From positions 1-64,000 of the forward strand of contig CAMDRT010000013.1 of the NCBI GenBank assembly GCA_945906815.1: a stretch of DNA of 64,000 nucleotides, written 5' to 3'. Positions 34,264 to 43,472 of the stretch are shown here, one piece after another. Under the pieces are notes generated by a model. The model saw nothing but the letters and a program-made list of their open reading frames with translations, ran no database searches and was not told the origin of the DNA. The stretch comes from Bordetella parapertussis. Lineage in GTDB: Bacteria; Pseudomonadota; Gammaproteobacteria; Burkholderiales; SG8-41. Position 1 is the stretch's first letter. Each line of letters opens with the position of its first letter. The translations under genes were made by a program, and so were the position numbers.

Positions 34264-35661
34264 TCACTCTATCGCCTTCACCATACCCTCCACCACCTTC
34301 TTGGCATCTCCAAACACCATCATGGTTTTATCCCTATAAAACAAATCATTATCGAGGCCCGCATAACCTGCCGCCATCGAACGCTTGACCACCATGACCG
34401 TGCGCGCCTTGTCCACTTCCAGTATCGGCATGCCAAAGATCGCACTGCCGGGTGTTTTCGCTGCCGGATTCACTACGTCATTGGCGCCAAGCACCAGTAC
34501 CACGTCGGTGGTGGGAAAGTCGCTGTTGATCTCGTCCATCTCGAGCACCTGCTCGTAGGGAATTTCTGCTTCCGCCAGCAGCACGTTCATATGGCCGGGC
34601 ATGCGACCCGCCACCGGATGAATCGCAAAGCGTACGGTAACGCCTTTGTCACGTAATTTTTGCGCCAGCTCTTTAACGGCGTGCTGCGCGCGTGCCACCG
34701 CGAGGCCGTAACCAGGGACAATAATGACCGAGTCCGCATTGCCCAGCAGGAACGCTGCGTCTTCGGCACTGCCGCTGCGATGCGTTTTCTGTGCGCCGCT
34801 TTCCGCGGCTGCCGCGCCCGTATCGGTGCCAAAGCCGCCAAGAATCACCGACAGAAACGGGCGGTTCATCGCCTTGCACATGATGTACGACAAAATCGCG
34901 CCCGAGCTGCCTACCAGCGAACCGGCGATAATCAGCATCGGATTATTGAGCGAAAAACCGATGCCTGCCGCCGCCCACCCCGAATAAGAATTGAGCATCG
35001 AGATCACCACCGGCATATCGGCGCCGCCGATGGGCAGGATGATGAGAAAGCCCAGCACGAAAGCCATCGCGGCTAACGCCATGAACGCGGTCCAGTTGGT
35101 GCCGCCGGAGGCGCAGAACCACAGTCCGCTACCCAACATGCCGATGCCGAGCAGCAGGTTGAGCAGGTGCTGGCCGCTGAACACCAGGGGTGCGCCGCTC
35201 ACACGCCCGGAGAGTTTCAGAAACGCAATCACCGATCCCGAAAAAGTCATCGCACCGACGAACGTGCCGACAAAAAGCTCCAGCTTGTAGCCCATCGAAA
35301 TCGGCTCGCCTGCCGCCTTGACGATACCGAACGCGAACGGATTGTTGACCGCGGCAATCGCGATTAGCACTGCCGCCAAACCTACCAGCGAATGCATGAA
35401 TGCGACCAGTTCCGGCATCGCCGTCATCGGCACTTTGCGCGCCACCACCGCGCCGATGGCACCGCCGAGTGCAATGCAAGCGGCGATCACCATCCAGTTG
35501 CGGGTGAGTGTCAGCGTCACCACGACCGCCATCGCCATGCCGATGATGCCGAACAGATTGCCGCGCCGCGACGTCAAGGGCGAAGAAAGCCCCTTCAGCG
35601 CCAGGATAAAAAAGACCGACGCGACCAGATAGGCCAGCGCAACCTGATTAGCGGAGAGCAT
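34264..35661 (-). CDS. pntB: NAD(P) transhydrogenase subunit beta
   Basis: The 465-residue product has about nine membrane helices over residues 1-270 (domain II) and a soluble NADP(H) domain III from about 285. The latter has IIVPGYGLAVARAQHAV, the NADP-binding loop, FAIHPVAGRMPGHMNVLLAEA, VLVLGANDVVNPAA and KRSMAAGYAGLDNDLFY near the end. With PntA it couples hydride transfer between NADH and NADP+ to proton flow across the inner membrane, supplying NADPH. It follows pntAB directly, with no spacer. Confidence 0.97.
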   Translation of the reverse strand: MLSANQVALAYLVASVFFILALKGLSSPLTSRRGNLFGIIGMAMAVVVTLTLTRNWMVIAACIALGGAIGAVVARKVPMTAMPELVAFMHSLVGLAAVLIAIAAVNNPFAFGIVKAAGEPISMGYKLELFVGTFVGAMTFSGSVIAFLKLSGRVSGAPLVFSGQHLLNLLLGIGMLGSGLWFCASGGTNWTAFMALAAMAFVLGFLIILPIGGADMPVVISMLNSYSGWAAAGIGFSLNNPMLIIAGSLVGSSGAILSYIMCKAMNRPFLSVILGGFGTDTGAAAAESGAQKTHRSGSAEDAAFLLGNADSVIIVPGYGLAVARAQHAVKELAQKLRDKGVTVRFAIHPVAGRMPGHMNVLLAEAEIPYEQVLEMDEINSDFPTTDVVLVLGANDVVNPAAKTPGSAIFGMPILEVDKARTVMVVKRSMAAGYAGLDNDLFYRDKTMMVFGDAKKVVEGMVKAIE

Positions 35662-35970
35662 TTACCTGCCCTCCAATTTCTTGGGATCTTTGCGCTTGAA
35701 CATTTCCAGCATGCGCTGTGTCACCAGAAACCCGCCGAACACGTTGATCGCCGCCAGCACCACCGCCACCGCGCCGAGCCACACGCCCCAGTCAGCGTCG
35801 GCTGGACCGGCAGCCAGCATGGCGCCCACCAGAATAATGCTCGATATCGCATTGGTCACCGACATCAGCGGTGTATGCAGCGCAGGTGTCACGTTCCATA
35901 CCACGTGGTAGCCGACGAAAATCGCCAGCACGAATACCATCAGGTTTGTAATTAAGGGGTCTACGGTCAT
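35662..35970 (-). CDS. pntAB: NAD(P) transhydrogenase alpha subunit, membrane part
   Basis: The 102-residue product has three hydrophobic helices ([32 protein letters not shown] and [21 protein letters not shown]) and ends [12 protein letters not shown]. This is the membrane portion that in E. coli is fused to the C-terminus of PntA and in many other bacteria is a separate polypeptide. It lies between pntAA and pntB, with the heptad-repeat hairpin separating it from pntAA. Confidence 0.93.
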   Translation of the reverse strand: MTVDPLITNLMVFVLAIFVGYHVVWNVTPALHTPLMSVTNAISSIILVGAMLAAGPADADWGVWLGAVAVVLAAINVFGGFLVTQRMLEMFKRKDPKKLEGR

Positions 35971-35987
35971 TTCTTAGGTCCTTAAAT

Positions 35988-36076
35988 GCGTGAACGAGTG
36001 AACGGGTGAACAGGCAAAACCTACCCCAGCGGTACCGGGGTTGCTCGTTCACGCGTTCACTCGCTCACCCGTTCAC
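35988..36076. repeat. heptad-repeat hairpin element (copy A)
   Basis: Units of GTGAACG-type heptads (35988-36010) face a run of CGTTCAC-type heptads (36046-36076), with GGTACC at 36031-36036 in the centre. The element fills the pntAA-pntAB gap, and its outer heptad supplies the TGA stop of pntAA. A second member lies at 42172-42268. It probably forms a long hairpin in RNA. Confidence 0.8.
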
Positions 36077-37197
36077 TTTCTTAGCAATTCTCCACCCGCA
36101 CACACCAGCGTGCCGGCAATGATTTCGTCTTCGCGGTTGATTTTGAATGCACCGCTGTTGGCGTCGAGCATCAGCCCCAGGAAGTTCAGCAAGTTGCGCG
36201 CATACAAGGCGCTGGCATCTGCTGCCACCAGCGCCGGAATATTCGCCACGCCGATCAAATGCACGCCATGTTTCACCACGGTATTGTCGAGTTCCGACAA
36301 CGGGCAGTTGCCGCCTTGCTCGACCGCCATATCGACGATCACCGACCCCGGCTTCATAGACTGCACCATGGCTTCTGTCACCAGCACCGGCGCCGGACGG
36401 CCCGGTATCAGCGCGGTGGTAATCACAATGTCGGCCTGTTTGATGCGCTCAGCGACCAGCAGCGCCTGACGCTGGCGGTAATCATCGCCCATGTCGCGCG
36501 CGTAACCGCCCTGCCCGTGGGCGAGTACTTTTTCCGCGTCAGTCAGCGGCACGTCGATAAATTTCGCGCCCAGCGATTCGACTTGCTCCTTAGTATCCGG
36601 GCGCACATCGGTCGCTTCCACCACCGCACCCAGACGCTTGGCCGTGGCTATCGCCTGCAAGCCCGCCACACCGACACCCATGATCACCACCCGCGCCGCT
36701 TTGACCGTACCCGCCGCCGTCATCATCATCGGCATCATTTTGCCGTAAGTGTTGGCAGCCATCAGCACCGCTTTGTAGCCACCGATGTTGGCTTGCGAGG
36801 ACAGCACGTCCATCGATTGCGCGCGCGAGATGCGCGGCAACGCCTCCATTGCAAATGCGGTCACGCCAGATCGCGCCAGCGCGGCCAGGCCTTCCTTATG
36901 CTGCGGATTGAGCAGGCCGATCAGGGTGTGGCCGCTATTCAGGTGTGCCAGTTCGCCGGCATCCGGGCTACGCACTTTGAGCAGGATTTCGCAACGCGCA
37001 TAGACCTCGGCCGCGGTTGCGGCCAGCGTCGCGCCCGCCGCCATGTAGTGCGCATCGGGTATGCTGGCAGAGAGGCCCGCGCCGGCCTGCAGGCATACCG
37101 AGTGGTGTCCACCTGCAGTGAGTTTTCTTACGGTTTCAGGTGTAGCCGCTACGCGCATCTCGTACGGCCGCGTCTCCGTGGGTATGCCGAACTTCAT
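36073..37197 (-). CDS. pntAA: NAD(P) transhydrogenase alpha subunit, soluble NAD-binding part
   Basis: The 374-residue product corresponds to domain I. It begins MKFGIPTETRPYEMRVAATPE, as in alanine dehydrogenase/PntA N-terminal domains. The NAD site is VVIMGVGVAGLQAIATAKRLG with Asp at the end of the next strand (EATDVR). RQALLVAERIKQADIVITTALIPGRPAP contains the mobile-loop Gln region. It binds NAD(H) and works with PntAB and PntB at the inner membrane. It is the first gene of the operon. The terminal stop codon lies inside a heptad-repeat hairpin. Confidence 0.95.
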   Translation of the reverse strand: MKFGIPTETRPYEMRVAATPETVRKLTAGGHHSVCLQAGAGLSASIPDAHYMAAGATLAATAAEVYARCEILLKVRSPDAGELAHLNSGHTLIGLLNPQHKEGLAALARSGVTAFAMEALPRISRAQSMDVLSSQANIGGYKAVLMAANTYGKMMPMMMTAAGTVKAARVVIMGVGVAGLQAIATAKRLGAVVEATDVRPDTKEQVESLGAKFIDVPLTDAEKVLAHGQGGYARDMGDDYRQRQALLVAERIKQADIVITTALIPGRPAPVLVTEAMVQSMKPGSVIVDMAVEQGGNCPLSELDNTVVKHGVHLIGVANIPALVAADASALYARNLLNFLGLMLDANSGAFKINREDEIIAGTLVCAGGELLRK

Positions 37198-37376
37198 GGC
37201 CTAGTCTCTCGATGTTGCATAGCGGCAATTATAAGCGATGCCACGGCATGGCGTGCAGTCATTCCATTTAACTATTTGTTTCAGTTGATATTTCTAATTT
37301 ATGAAAAAGTGTATCGCGCGGTGGATGGAGTGCACAGCGATGCGTTACTATCACTTATAGTAACCATGATTGTTCC

Positions 37377-39191
37377 ATGTACAAAATTCGCGTTCTGCCC
37401 GATCTCCTGATCAACCAGATCGCCGCCGGCGAAGTGGTTGAGCGGCCGGCGTCGGCACTCAAAGAGTTGCTTGAAAACGGTCTTGACGCGGGCGCCGCCA
37501 GCGTCACGGTACAACTCGCCGGCGGCGGCACAAAATTGCTTAAAGTCAGCGACGATGGCGCCGGTATCGCACGCGACGAACTCGCCCTCGCGCTGGCGCG
37601 CCATGCCACCAGCAAAATTACCTCGCTCGACGAGCTTGAGTGCGTGGCCAGCCTGGGGTTTCGGGGTGAGGCGCTGGCGAGCATCGCTGCCGTATCGCGG
37701 CTCACGCTGTCGAGCCGCCGCAACGGCGAAAAGCACGCCTGGTCGATTAGCGCCGAGGGTCCGCATTTATCCACCCCGGAACCCGCGGCCTTGGCTGCAC
37801 TGACCTCGGGCACCACGGTTGAAGTGCGCGACTTGTATTTCAACACGCCCGCGCGACGCAAGTTTTTAAAGACTGAAGCCACCGAATATGCGCATTGCGA
37901 GGAGGCCTTTCGCCGTGTCGCGTTATCGTGCCATAACGCGGGATTCTCACTGCAACACAACGGTCGCGTGCAATGGCACTTGAAGCGGCAAAGCCTTGAT
38001 CAGCGCATCATTGCGCTGCAAGGCGATGATTTCGCGCAAGCGTCGATCAGCGTGCATGAAGACAGCGCGGGCCTCAAATTGCTCGGACGTATAGGTGCCC
38101 CCACGTTTGCCCGCGCCAGCCGCGATGCGCAATATTTTTACGTCAACCGGCGCTTTGTGCGCGACAAGTTGCTCGCCCATGCGGTGCGTCAGGCGTATCA
38201 GGACGTGCTGCATCACGAGCGCCATCCCGCTTTTGTGCTGTTTCTGGAACTGGATCCGGCGCTGGTAGATGTCAACGTGCATCCGGCCAAGACCGAAGTG
38301 CGGTTTCGTGACGCCCGCGGTGTGCATCAATATGTGTTTCATGCGTTATCCAAGGCCTTGGCGGGCGGCGCGGGTAGCGCGGCAACGGCAGAGGTACCCG
38401 CGTCGATGTTTGCGGTTGGCGGCACCGCCAGCTCTGCAGCGCCTACTGCCTTTAGTGCCAGCGCGCCGTTCTACCGTACACAAAGCGCGATGCCATTGCC
38501 CGCGCGCGAGTCCGGCGCGTTTTACCCAACCCTATTCGGCGCGCGCAACGACTCAGCGGGCACACCCAGCGCACCTGCCGAACCCTACACGCCCACCGAC
38601 AGCGTCGCCCCGCCGCTCGGTTTCGCGCTCGCGCAACTCGCGGGCATCTACATTTTGGCGGAAAACCAGCACGGTCTGGTGGTGGTAGACATGCACGCCG
38701 CGCACGAGCGCATCATGTATGAAAAACTCAAAACCGCGCTCGACCATGCGGCCATTCCGATGCAACCGCTGCTGGTGCCAGTGACTATGAACGCGACAGC
38801 ACTGGATGTCGCCGCCGCCGAAGAAAACCACGATATGCTGCAGCAAATCGGCTTCGCTATCAGTCCGGCCTCGCCCACCGCGCTTACGATACGCGCAGTA
38901 CCAGCCATGCTCGCCGATGCCGACGCACGCAATCTGGCGATGGACGTACTGCGGGAAGTGCGCGAAACGGGCGCCAGCCACGTGCTCACCGAACGCCGCA
39001 ACGCCTTACTCGGTACCATGGCGTGTCACGCGGCGGTGCGCGCCCAGCGCAAACTGACCGTTATGGAAATGAACGGCTTATTACGCGATATGGAGACCAC
39101 CGAACGTTCAGGCCAGTGCAATCACGGCCGGCCCACCTGGCATCAACTGTCCGTTGCGGAACTCGACAAACTATTCAGGCGCGGGCGCTGA
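37377..39191 (+). CDS. mutL: DNA mismatch repair protein MutL
   Basis: The 604-residue product has the GHKL ATPase domain: ELLENGLDAGA (Glu33, Asn34), VSDDGAGI, RHATSKI and LGFRGEAL, then the transducer domain with NRRFVRDK and VDVNVHPAKTEVRF. A low-complexity Ala/Pro/Thr linker (about 340-410) leads to the dimerisation domain. There VDMHAAHERIMYE (from Asp438) matches the DQHAxxExxxxE endonuclease motif with Met for Gln, and a CHAAVRAQRK block follows. It connects MutS recognition to strand incision. The motif suggests a MutH-independent nicking MutL. miaA follows after 2 nt. Confidence 0.97.
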   Translation: MYKIRVLPDLLINQIAAGEVVERPASALKELLENGLDAGAASVTVQLAGGGTKLLKVSDDGAGIARDELALALARHATSKITSLDELECVASLGFRGEALASIAAVSRLTLSSRRNGEKHAWSISAEGPHLSTPEPAALAALTSGTTVEVRDLYFNTPARRKFLKTEATEYAHCEEAFRRVALSCHNAGFSLQHNGRVQWHLKRQSLDQRIIALQGDDFAQASISVHEDSAGLKLLGRIGAPTFARASRDAQYFYVNRRFVRDKLLAHAVRQAYQDVLHHERHPAFVLFLELDPALVDVNVHPAKTEVRFRDARGVHQYVFHALSKALAGGAGSAATAEVPASMFAVGGTASSAAPTAFSASAPFYRTQSAMPLPARESGAFYPTLFGARNDSAGTPSAPAEPYTPTDSVAPPLGFALAQLAGIYILAENQHGLVVVDMHAAHERIMYEKLKTALDHAAIPMQPLLVPVTMNATALDVAAAEENHDMLQQIGFAISPASPTALTIRAVPAMLADADARNLAMDVLREVRETGASHVLTERRNALLGTMACHAAVRAQRKLTVMEMNGLLRDMETTERSGQCNHGRPTWHQLSVAELDKLFRRGR

Positions 39192-39193
39192 AC

Positions 39194-40180
39194 ATGCAGA
39201 ACACTCCCACGCGCAACCATCCGCCGGCGCTGATTCTGATGGGGCCTACCGCCAGCGGCAAAACCGCGATTTCCGCCAAACTTGCGCAAACGCTGGCGTG
39301 CGAAATCATCAGCGTCGATTCCGCGCAGATTTACAAGGAAATGGACATCGGCACCGCCAAACCCGATGCCGAATTTCTGCGCAAAACCGTCCACCACGGC
39401 ATCGACATTATCGAGCCACATGAGTCGTATTCCGCCTGGCGATTCCGTGACGATGCGCTCACCCACATGCGTGAAATCACCGATCGCGGCAACCTGCCGC
39501 TGCTGGTCGGCGGCACCATGCTGTACTTCAAGGCACTGATCGAAGGCATGAATGATCTGCCCGCAGCCGATCCGATGACGCGCCTAATGATCGATACCCT
39601 GGCCGCGGAGAAAGGCTGGCCCGGCGTGCATGCCAATCTGATGCGCGTGGACCCGCAAACCGCGGCGCGTATTGATCCGAACGATTCACAACGCATACAA
39701 CGCGCGCTGGAGATTTACCATCTCACCGGCAAGCCGATGTCGGCGTGGCTGAGCAAACCCAAATACGTTTATTTTCCGTACACCCCGATCACCATTGTGA
39801 TTACACCCAGCGACCGCGGCGCGCTGCACGAACGCATTGCCACGCGGTTTAACGGCATGCTCGACGCCGGCCTGCTGCAAGAAGTGGCGCGCCTGCGCGA
39901 GGAATACGTGCTCGAATCCACCATGCCGTCGATGCGCTGTGTCGGTTACCGTCAGGCGTGGCAACATCTGAACGGCGCGTTTGGCCGCGATGAATTGATC
40001 GATCAAGGCGTTGCCGCCACCCGCCAGCTCGCCAAACGGCAGCTCACCTGGCTGCGTGCGATGGAAAATGACAGTATCGCGCAATTCGATTGTCTGGCGC
40101 CGGATGCGGATGCACGCATCCTCGACTACATCCGGCAGCAACTGGAAGCGCACTACCTAGCGCTTGAGACGGGGGAGTAG
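39194..40180 (+). CDS. miaA: tRNA dimethylallyltransferase MiaA
   Basis: The start is the ATG at 39194, just after the mutL stop; a longer frame reaching into mutL is a shadow. The 328-residue product has the P-loop GPTASGKT (17-24), the catalytic region SVDSAQIYKEMDIGTAKP, PLLVGGTMLYFKAL and the RxxxxRALEIYHLTGKP segment. It ends with the tRNA-binding SMRCVGYRQAW and ATRQLAKRQLTWLR blocks. It adds a dimethylallyl group to A37 of tRNAs reading UNN codons. The mutL-miaA order is common in proteobacteria. No hfq follows here. Confidence 0.97.
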   Translation: MQNTPTRNHPPALILMGPTASGKTAISAKLAQTLACEIISVDSAQIYKEMDIGTAKPDAEFLRKTVHHGIDIIEPHESYSAWRFRDDALTHMREITDRGNLPLLVGGTMLYFKALIEGMNDLPAADPMTRLMIDTLAAEKGWPGVHANLMRVDPQTAARIDPNDSQRIQRALEIYHLTGKPMSAWLSKPKYVYFPYTPITIVITPSDRGALHERIATRFNGMLDAGLLQEVARLREEYVLESTMPSMRCVGYRQAWQHLNGAFGRDELIDQGVAATRQLAKRQLTWLRAMENDSIAQFDCLAPDADARILDYIRQQLEAHYLALETGE

Positions 40181-40182
40181 CT

Positions 40183-41103
40183 CTATTTTCCTGGCGCGTG
40201 CAACGCCAGCACATCCCACACCGCACGGTTGCAGGGCGTCGGCACACCGGTCTTCGCGCCGAGTTGCACTATGCCGCCGGCCAGCCACTCGACTTCGAGC
40301 GGATTGCCGTGTTTAAGATCGTGATGCAGCGACGAATCCATGGTGCCGGGCACGCTGTCGGCGAATTTCAGCCGCTCGTCGGCGTAGTTCTCAGGCAACG
40401 CCACGCCCAGTGCGCGGCCGACGGCGACGGCTTCTTTCATCAGATCATGCAAAAATGCACGTGTCCGCGGATACTCGCGCACCGGGCCTATAGTGCTGCG
40501 CATGCACGCGGTGGCGCCCGAAAGACCGACCAGAAAAGTGTATTTCTCCCATAACGTGCGGCGGATGTCGCTCGACAACTCGGCTTGTATGCCTGCCTTG
40601 AGCGCCACGGCAAGCAGCGCTTGCGCACGCGCGGATGGTGTGCCGTCATATTCGCCGAACACCAGGCGTTGCAGCGTGCCCACTTGATGGATCACGCCGG
40701 GCCGGGCAATATGCGTGCCCACATAGGCAACCCCGCCCAGCAGCGCCTTAGCGCCAAACACCGCACCGAGCATGTCGTCTTTCACCACGCCATTTTGCAA
40801 CGACAGCACGGCGGTTTGCGGCCCGACGATGGGTTTTAATGCGCGCGCCACGGCTTCGGTATCCCGCAGCTTGACCGCGAACAGGATGAGATCGGGTGTG
40901 CCCGCCGATGCCGCATCGGCCGTGACTTTGACGGGCTGGATAAGAATATTGCCTTGCGCCTCGTTTTCAATCAGCAGCCCGTGCTCGCGCATCGCGGCAA
41001 GGTGCGCGCCGCGCGCGACAAAGGTCACATCGCAGCCCGCATGCGCAAGACGGCCGCCGAAAAAACCACCCACACCACCGGAACCCATGACCAGTATTTT
41101 CAA
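40183..41103 (-). CDS. panE: 2-dehydropantoate 2-reductase (ketopantoate reductase) family
   Basis: The 306-residue product begins MKILVMGSGGVGGFFGGRLA (GxGxxG at 7-12, NADPH site), then VTFVARGAHLAAMREHGL, typical of ApbA/PanE. The second domain has LWEKYTFLVGLSGATACMR with the expected catalytic Lys, and a closing HHDLKHGNPLEVEWLAGGIVQLGAKTGVPTP that is diagnostic of the family. It reduces ketopantoate to pantoate in CoA synthesis, although paralogs with other 2-oxoacid substrates are common. It is convergent with miaA, with only 2 nt between the stops. Confidence 0.92.
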   Translation of the reverse strand: MKILVMGSGGVGGFFGGRLAHAGCDVTFVARGAHLAAMREHGLLIENEAQGNILIQPVKVTADAASAGTPDLILFAVKLRDTEAVARALKPIVGPQTAVLSLQNGVVKDDMLGAVFGAKALLGGVAYVGTHIARPGVIHQVGTLQRLVFGEYDGTPSARAQALLAVALKAGIQAELSSDIRRTLWEKYTFLVGLSGATACMRSTIGPVREYPRTRAFLHDLMKEAVAVGRALGVALPENYADERLKFADSVPGTMDSSLHHDLKHGNPLEVEWLAGGIVQLGAKTGVPTPCNRAVWDVLALHAPGK

Positions 41104-41268
41104 TTTATTTTTTAAAGCAATTCGTTAAGGGAAGATTGCCATAGCCACAGCCCCAAGCTCAGCTCAACGCTGCACATTGGGCCCTGGTACTGGCGCGAGC
41201 ATAAACGTTTTTATACGCTTGCACGCCCCTCCTGTAAAATTCGTTTATTCAACGACCCGTGAGTGTTT

Positions 41269-42144
41269 ATGACAGACTCTTTGCAACATCTGCGGCAGTG
41301 GGTAGGCCGCAAAGAAGCGCATCGTGACCTCGCCACGGCGTGGCCGCTGGCCGCGCTCAGCGCCACCCTCGACCGTGACGATCCGCCGCTGTGCGAAGGA
41401 GATGCCATTCCTGAGGGCTGGCATTGGTCGTATTTTTTGGAGACCGCGCTGGCGCGTGAGTTGGCGCACGATGGCCATCCAAAACGCGGCGGATTTTTGC
41501 CGCCAGTGACTTTACCGCGCCGCATGTGGGCGGGCGGGCGGCTCGATTTCCGGCGACCGATCAAAGTGGGCGAGCGCATGAGCCGCGAATCGGAAATTCT
41601 TGCGGTCGAGTCCAAATCCGGTAACAGCGGCAATCTGGTATTTGTCACGGTACGGCACACCGTGAGCGTGGCCGCTGAAATCGCGGTGGTCGAGGAGCAT
41701 GACATTGTGTATCGCGACGCTGCAATACCCGCAGCGCCAAAAACGCCGGGAGCGCCCGCGGGCGCACCCGCACCGGGCAAGCCCGCACCCGCCAATGCGT
41801 TATGGCGGCACGCAGTAATGCCCGACGAAGCGATGCTGTTTCGCTACTCAGCGCTGATCTTTAACGCCCACCGCATCCATTACGACATCGATTACTGCCG
41901 CAAACAGGAAGGCTACCCCGGTCTGATTGTGCACGGGCCGCTGCAAACCATCCTGCTGCTGGATTTGAGCCGGCGCAACGCCGGGCGACCGCTACGCAAG
42001 CTCGACTACCGCGCGCTCAGCCCGGCATTTCACAATGAGCCACTCACGGTAGGCGGCATTCTCGCGGCCGACGGCGCATCAGCGCAACTGTGGACAGCCG
42101 GGCCATCGGGCAACATTGCAATGACAGGCACGGCGCACTATTAA
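41269..42144 (+). CDS. FAS1-like/MaoC-type hot-dog dehydratase (HTD2-like)
   Basis: From the ATG at 41269 (a GTG six bases earlier is possible) the product has 291 residues with two hot-dog folds. The first half carries GGFLPPVTLPRRMWAGGRLDFRRP, the FAS1-like dehydratase signature. After a Pro/Ala linker (about 155-175) the second half has FNAHRIHYDIDY, the hydratase-type His motif, and VHGPLQTILLLDL. Related enzymes hydrate or dehydrate beta-hydroxyacyl thioesters, such as mesaconyl- or itaconyl-CoA hydratases. The exact substrate is open. Confidence 0.85.
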   Translation: MTDSLQHLRQWVGRKEAHRDLATAWPLAALSATLDRDDPPLCEGDAIPEGWHWSYFLETALARELAHDGHPKRGGFLPPVTLPRRMWAGGRLDFRRPIKVGERMSRESEILAVESKSGNSGNLVFVTVRHTVSVAAEIAVVEEHDIVYRDAAIPAAPKTPGAPAGAPAPGKPAPANALWRHAVMPDEAMLFRYSALIFNAHRIHYDIDYCRKQEGYPGLIVHGPLQTILLLDLSRRNAGRPLRKLDYRALSPAFHNEPLTVGGILAADGASAQLWTAGPSGNIAMTGTAHY

Positions 42145-42171
42145 CGACACGCGCGCAGAGCGAATTGGGTT

Positions 42172-42268
42172 TTCACCCGTTCACCCGGTAAAGGAGTGAA
42201 GGCGTGAATGGGGTACCCCCTTCACCCCTTCACCCTTTCACGGGTTCACTCGTTCACTCGTTCACTCA
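42172..42268. repeat. heptad-repeat hairpin element (copy B)
   Basis: A long imperfect palindrome (about 42184-42246) is centred on GGTACC (42212-42217), with GTGAAGG-type and CTTCACC-type heptads as arms. Further CGTTCACT heptads run to 42268. It lies between the convergent dehydratase and ammonium transporter genes, where it could end transcription from both sides. It shares its design with copy A at 35988-36076. Confidence 0.8.
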
Positions 42269-42272
42269 AAAA

Positions 42273-43472
42273 CTACCAGCCGCCGCGCTCCGGCGTGGCA
42301 TTGATCTTGTGGATGCTCAAGTCTGATCCGTCGAACTCCTGTTCTTCGGTCAGGCGCAGGCCTACCACAACTTTGAGTATGCCGTAGAGTATTACCGCGC
42401 CTATCACCGCCACTGCGATGCCGATGCCAGTGCCGATCAATTGCGCGCTGAAACTCACGCCGCCCATGCCGCCCATGCTTTTCACGCCGAAGATACCGCA
42501 GGCAATACCGCCCCACGCGCCACACAAACCGTGCAGCGGCCACACGCCAAGCACGTCGTCGATCTTCAGGCGGTTTTGCGTCAAGGTGAACATAAACACG
42601 AACAAACCGCCTGCCACCGCGCCTGTAGCCAGCGCGCCTAACGGATGCATCACGTCCGACCCTGCGCATATGGCCACCAGCCCGGCCAGCGGACCGTTAT
42701 GCACAAAACCCGGATCATTGCGTCCCGCGATCAGCGCGGCGATGGTTCCGCCGGCCATCGCCATCAACGAATTCACCGCTACCAGTCCCGAAAGCTTGTC
42801 GATGGTCTGCGCCGACATCACGTTAAAACCGAACCAGCCCACCGCCAGTATCCACGCACCCAAGGCCAGAAACGGAATGCTGGACGGCGGCTGCGCGGTG
42901 ACGCCGCCGCCTTTCGGATAACGCCCGGTGCGCGCACCCAGCAATATCACCGCCACCAGCGCCATCCAGCCACCGACCGCGTGCACCACCACCGAGCCGG
43001 CAAAGTCATGAAATTTTTCACCGGTGGCAGCCTTGATCCAGTCCTGCACACCGTATTTATCGTTCCATGCGATACCCTCGAAAAACGGGTAGATCAGCGC
43101 CACGATCACTACCGTGGCAATCAGTTGCATGTTGAACTTCGAGCGCTCGGCGATACCGCCTGAAATGATCGCCGGCACTGCCGCGGCAAACGTCAGCAAA
43201 AAGAAAAACTTGGTGATTTCAAAACCACTTTTCGCCGCCAGCTGTTCCGCGCCGACAAAAAAATCCACGCCGTAGGCCACGCTGTAGCCGACCAGAAAAT
43301 ACGCCACTGTAGACACTGAAAAATCGCACATGATTTTCACCAGCGCGTTTACCTGACTCTTACGCCGCACCGTGCCGAGCTCCAAAAATGCAAAGCCCGA
43401 ATGCATGGCCAGCACCATGATCGCCCCCAGCAGGATGAACAGTGTGTCCGTGCCTATTTTTATCGCTTCCAT
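42273..43472 (-). CDS. amt: ammonium transporter
   Basis: The 399-residue inner-membrane protein has about eleven helices. It starts near GTDTLFILLGAIMVLAMHSGFAFLELGTVR, and HDFAGSVVVHAVGG contains the conserved Asp and first pore His. GWFGFNVMSA and the HPLGALATGAVAGG region are also typical of Amt/MEP/Rh proteins. The C-terminal tail (GLRLTEEQEFDGSDLSIHKINATPERGGW) is the regulatory segment that PII proteins contact. No glnK lies beside it. The upstream 313 bases are AT-rich and probably carry nitrogen-control sites. Confidence 0.95.
   Translation of the reverse strand: MEAIKIGTDTLFILLGAIMVLAMHSGFAFLELGTVRRKSQVNALVKIMCDFSVSTVAYFLVGYSVAYGVDFFVGAEQLAAKSGFEITKFFFLLTFAAAVPAIISGGIAERSKFNMQLIATVVIVALIYPFFEGIAWNDKYGVQDWIKAATGEKFHDFAGSVVVHAVGGWMALVAVILLGARTGRYPKGGGVTAQPPSSIPFLALGAWILAVGWFGFNVMSAQTIDKLSGLVAVNSLMAMAGGTIAALIAGRNDPGFVHNGPLAGLVAICAGSDVMHPLGALATGAVAGGLFVFMFTLTQNRLKIDDVLGVWPLHGLCGAWGGIACGIFGVKSMGGMGGVSFSAQLIGTGIGIAVAVIGAVILYGILKVVVGLRLTEEQEFDGSDLSIHKINATPERGGW

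Noticed and set aside
36259-37410. 383-residue open frame on the plus strand
   Set aside because: It is antisense to pntAA, which has clear motifs; the translated sequence is His/Arg-rich shadow with no family features.
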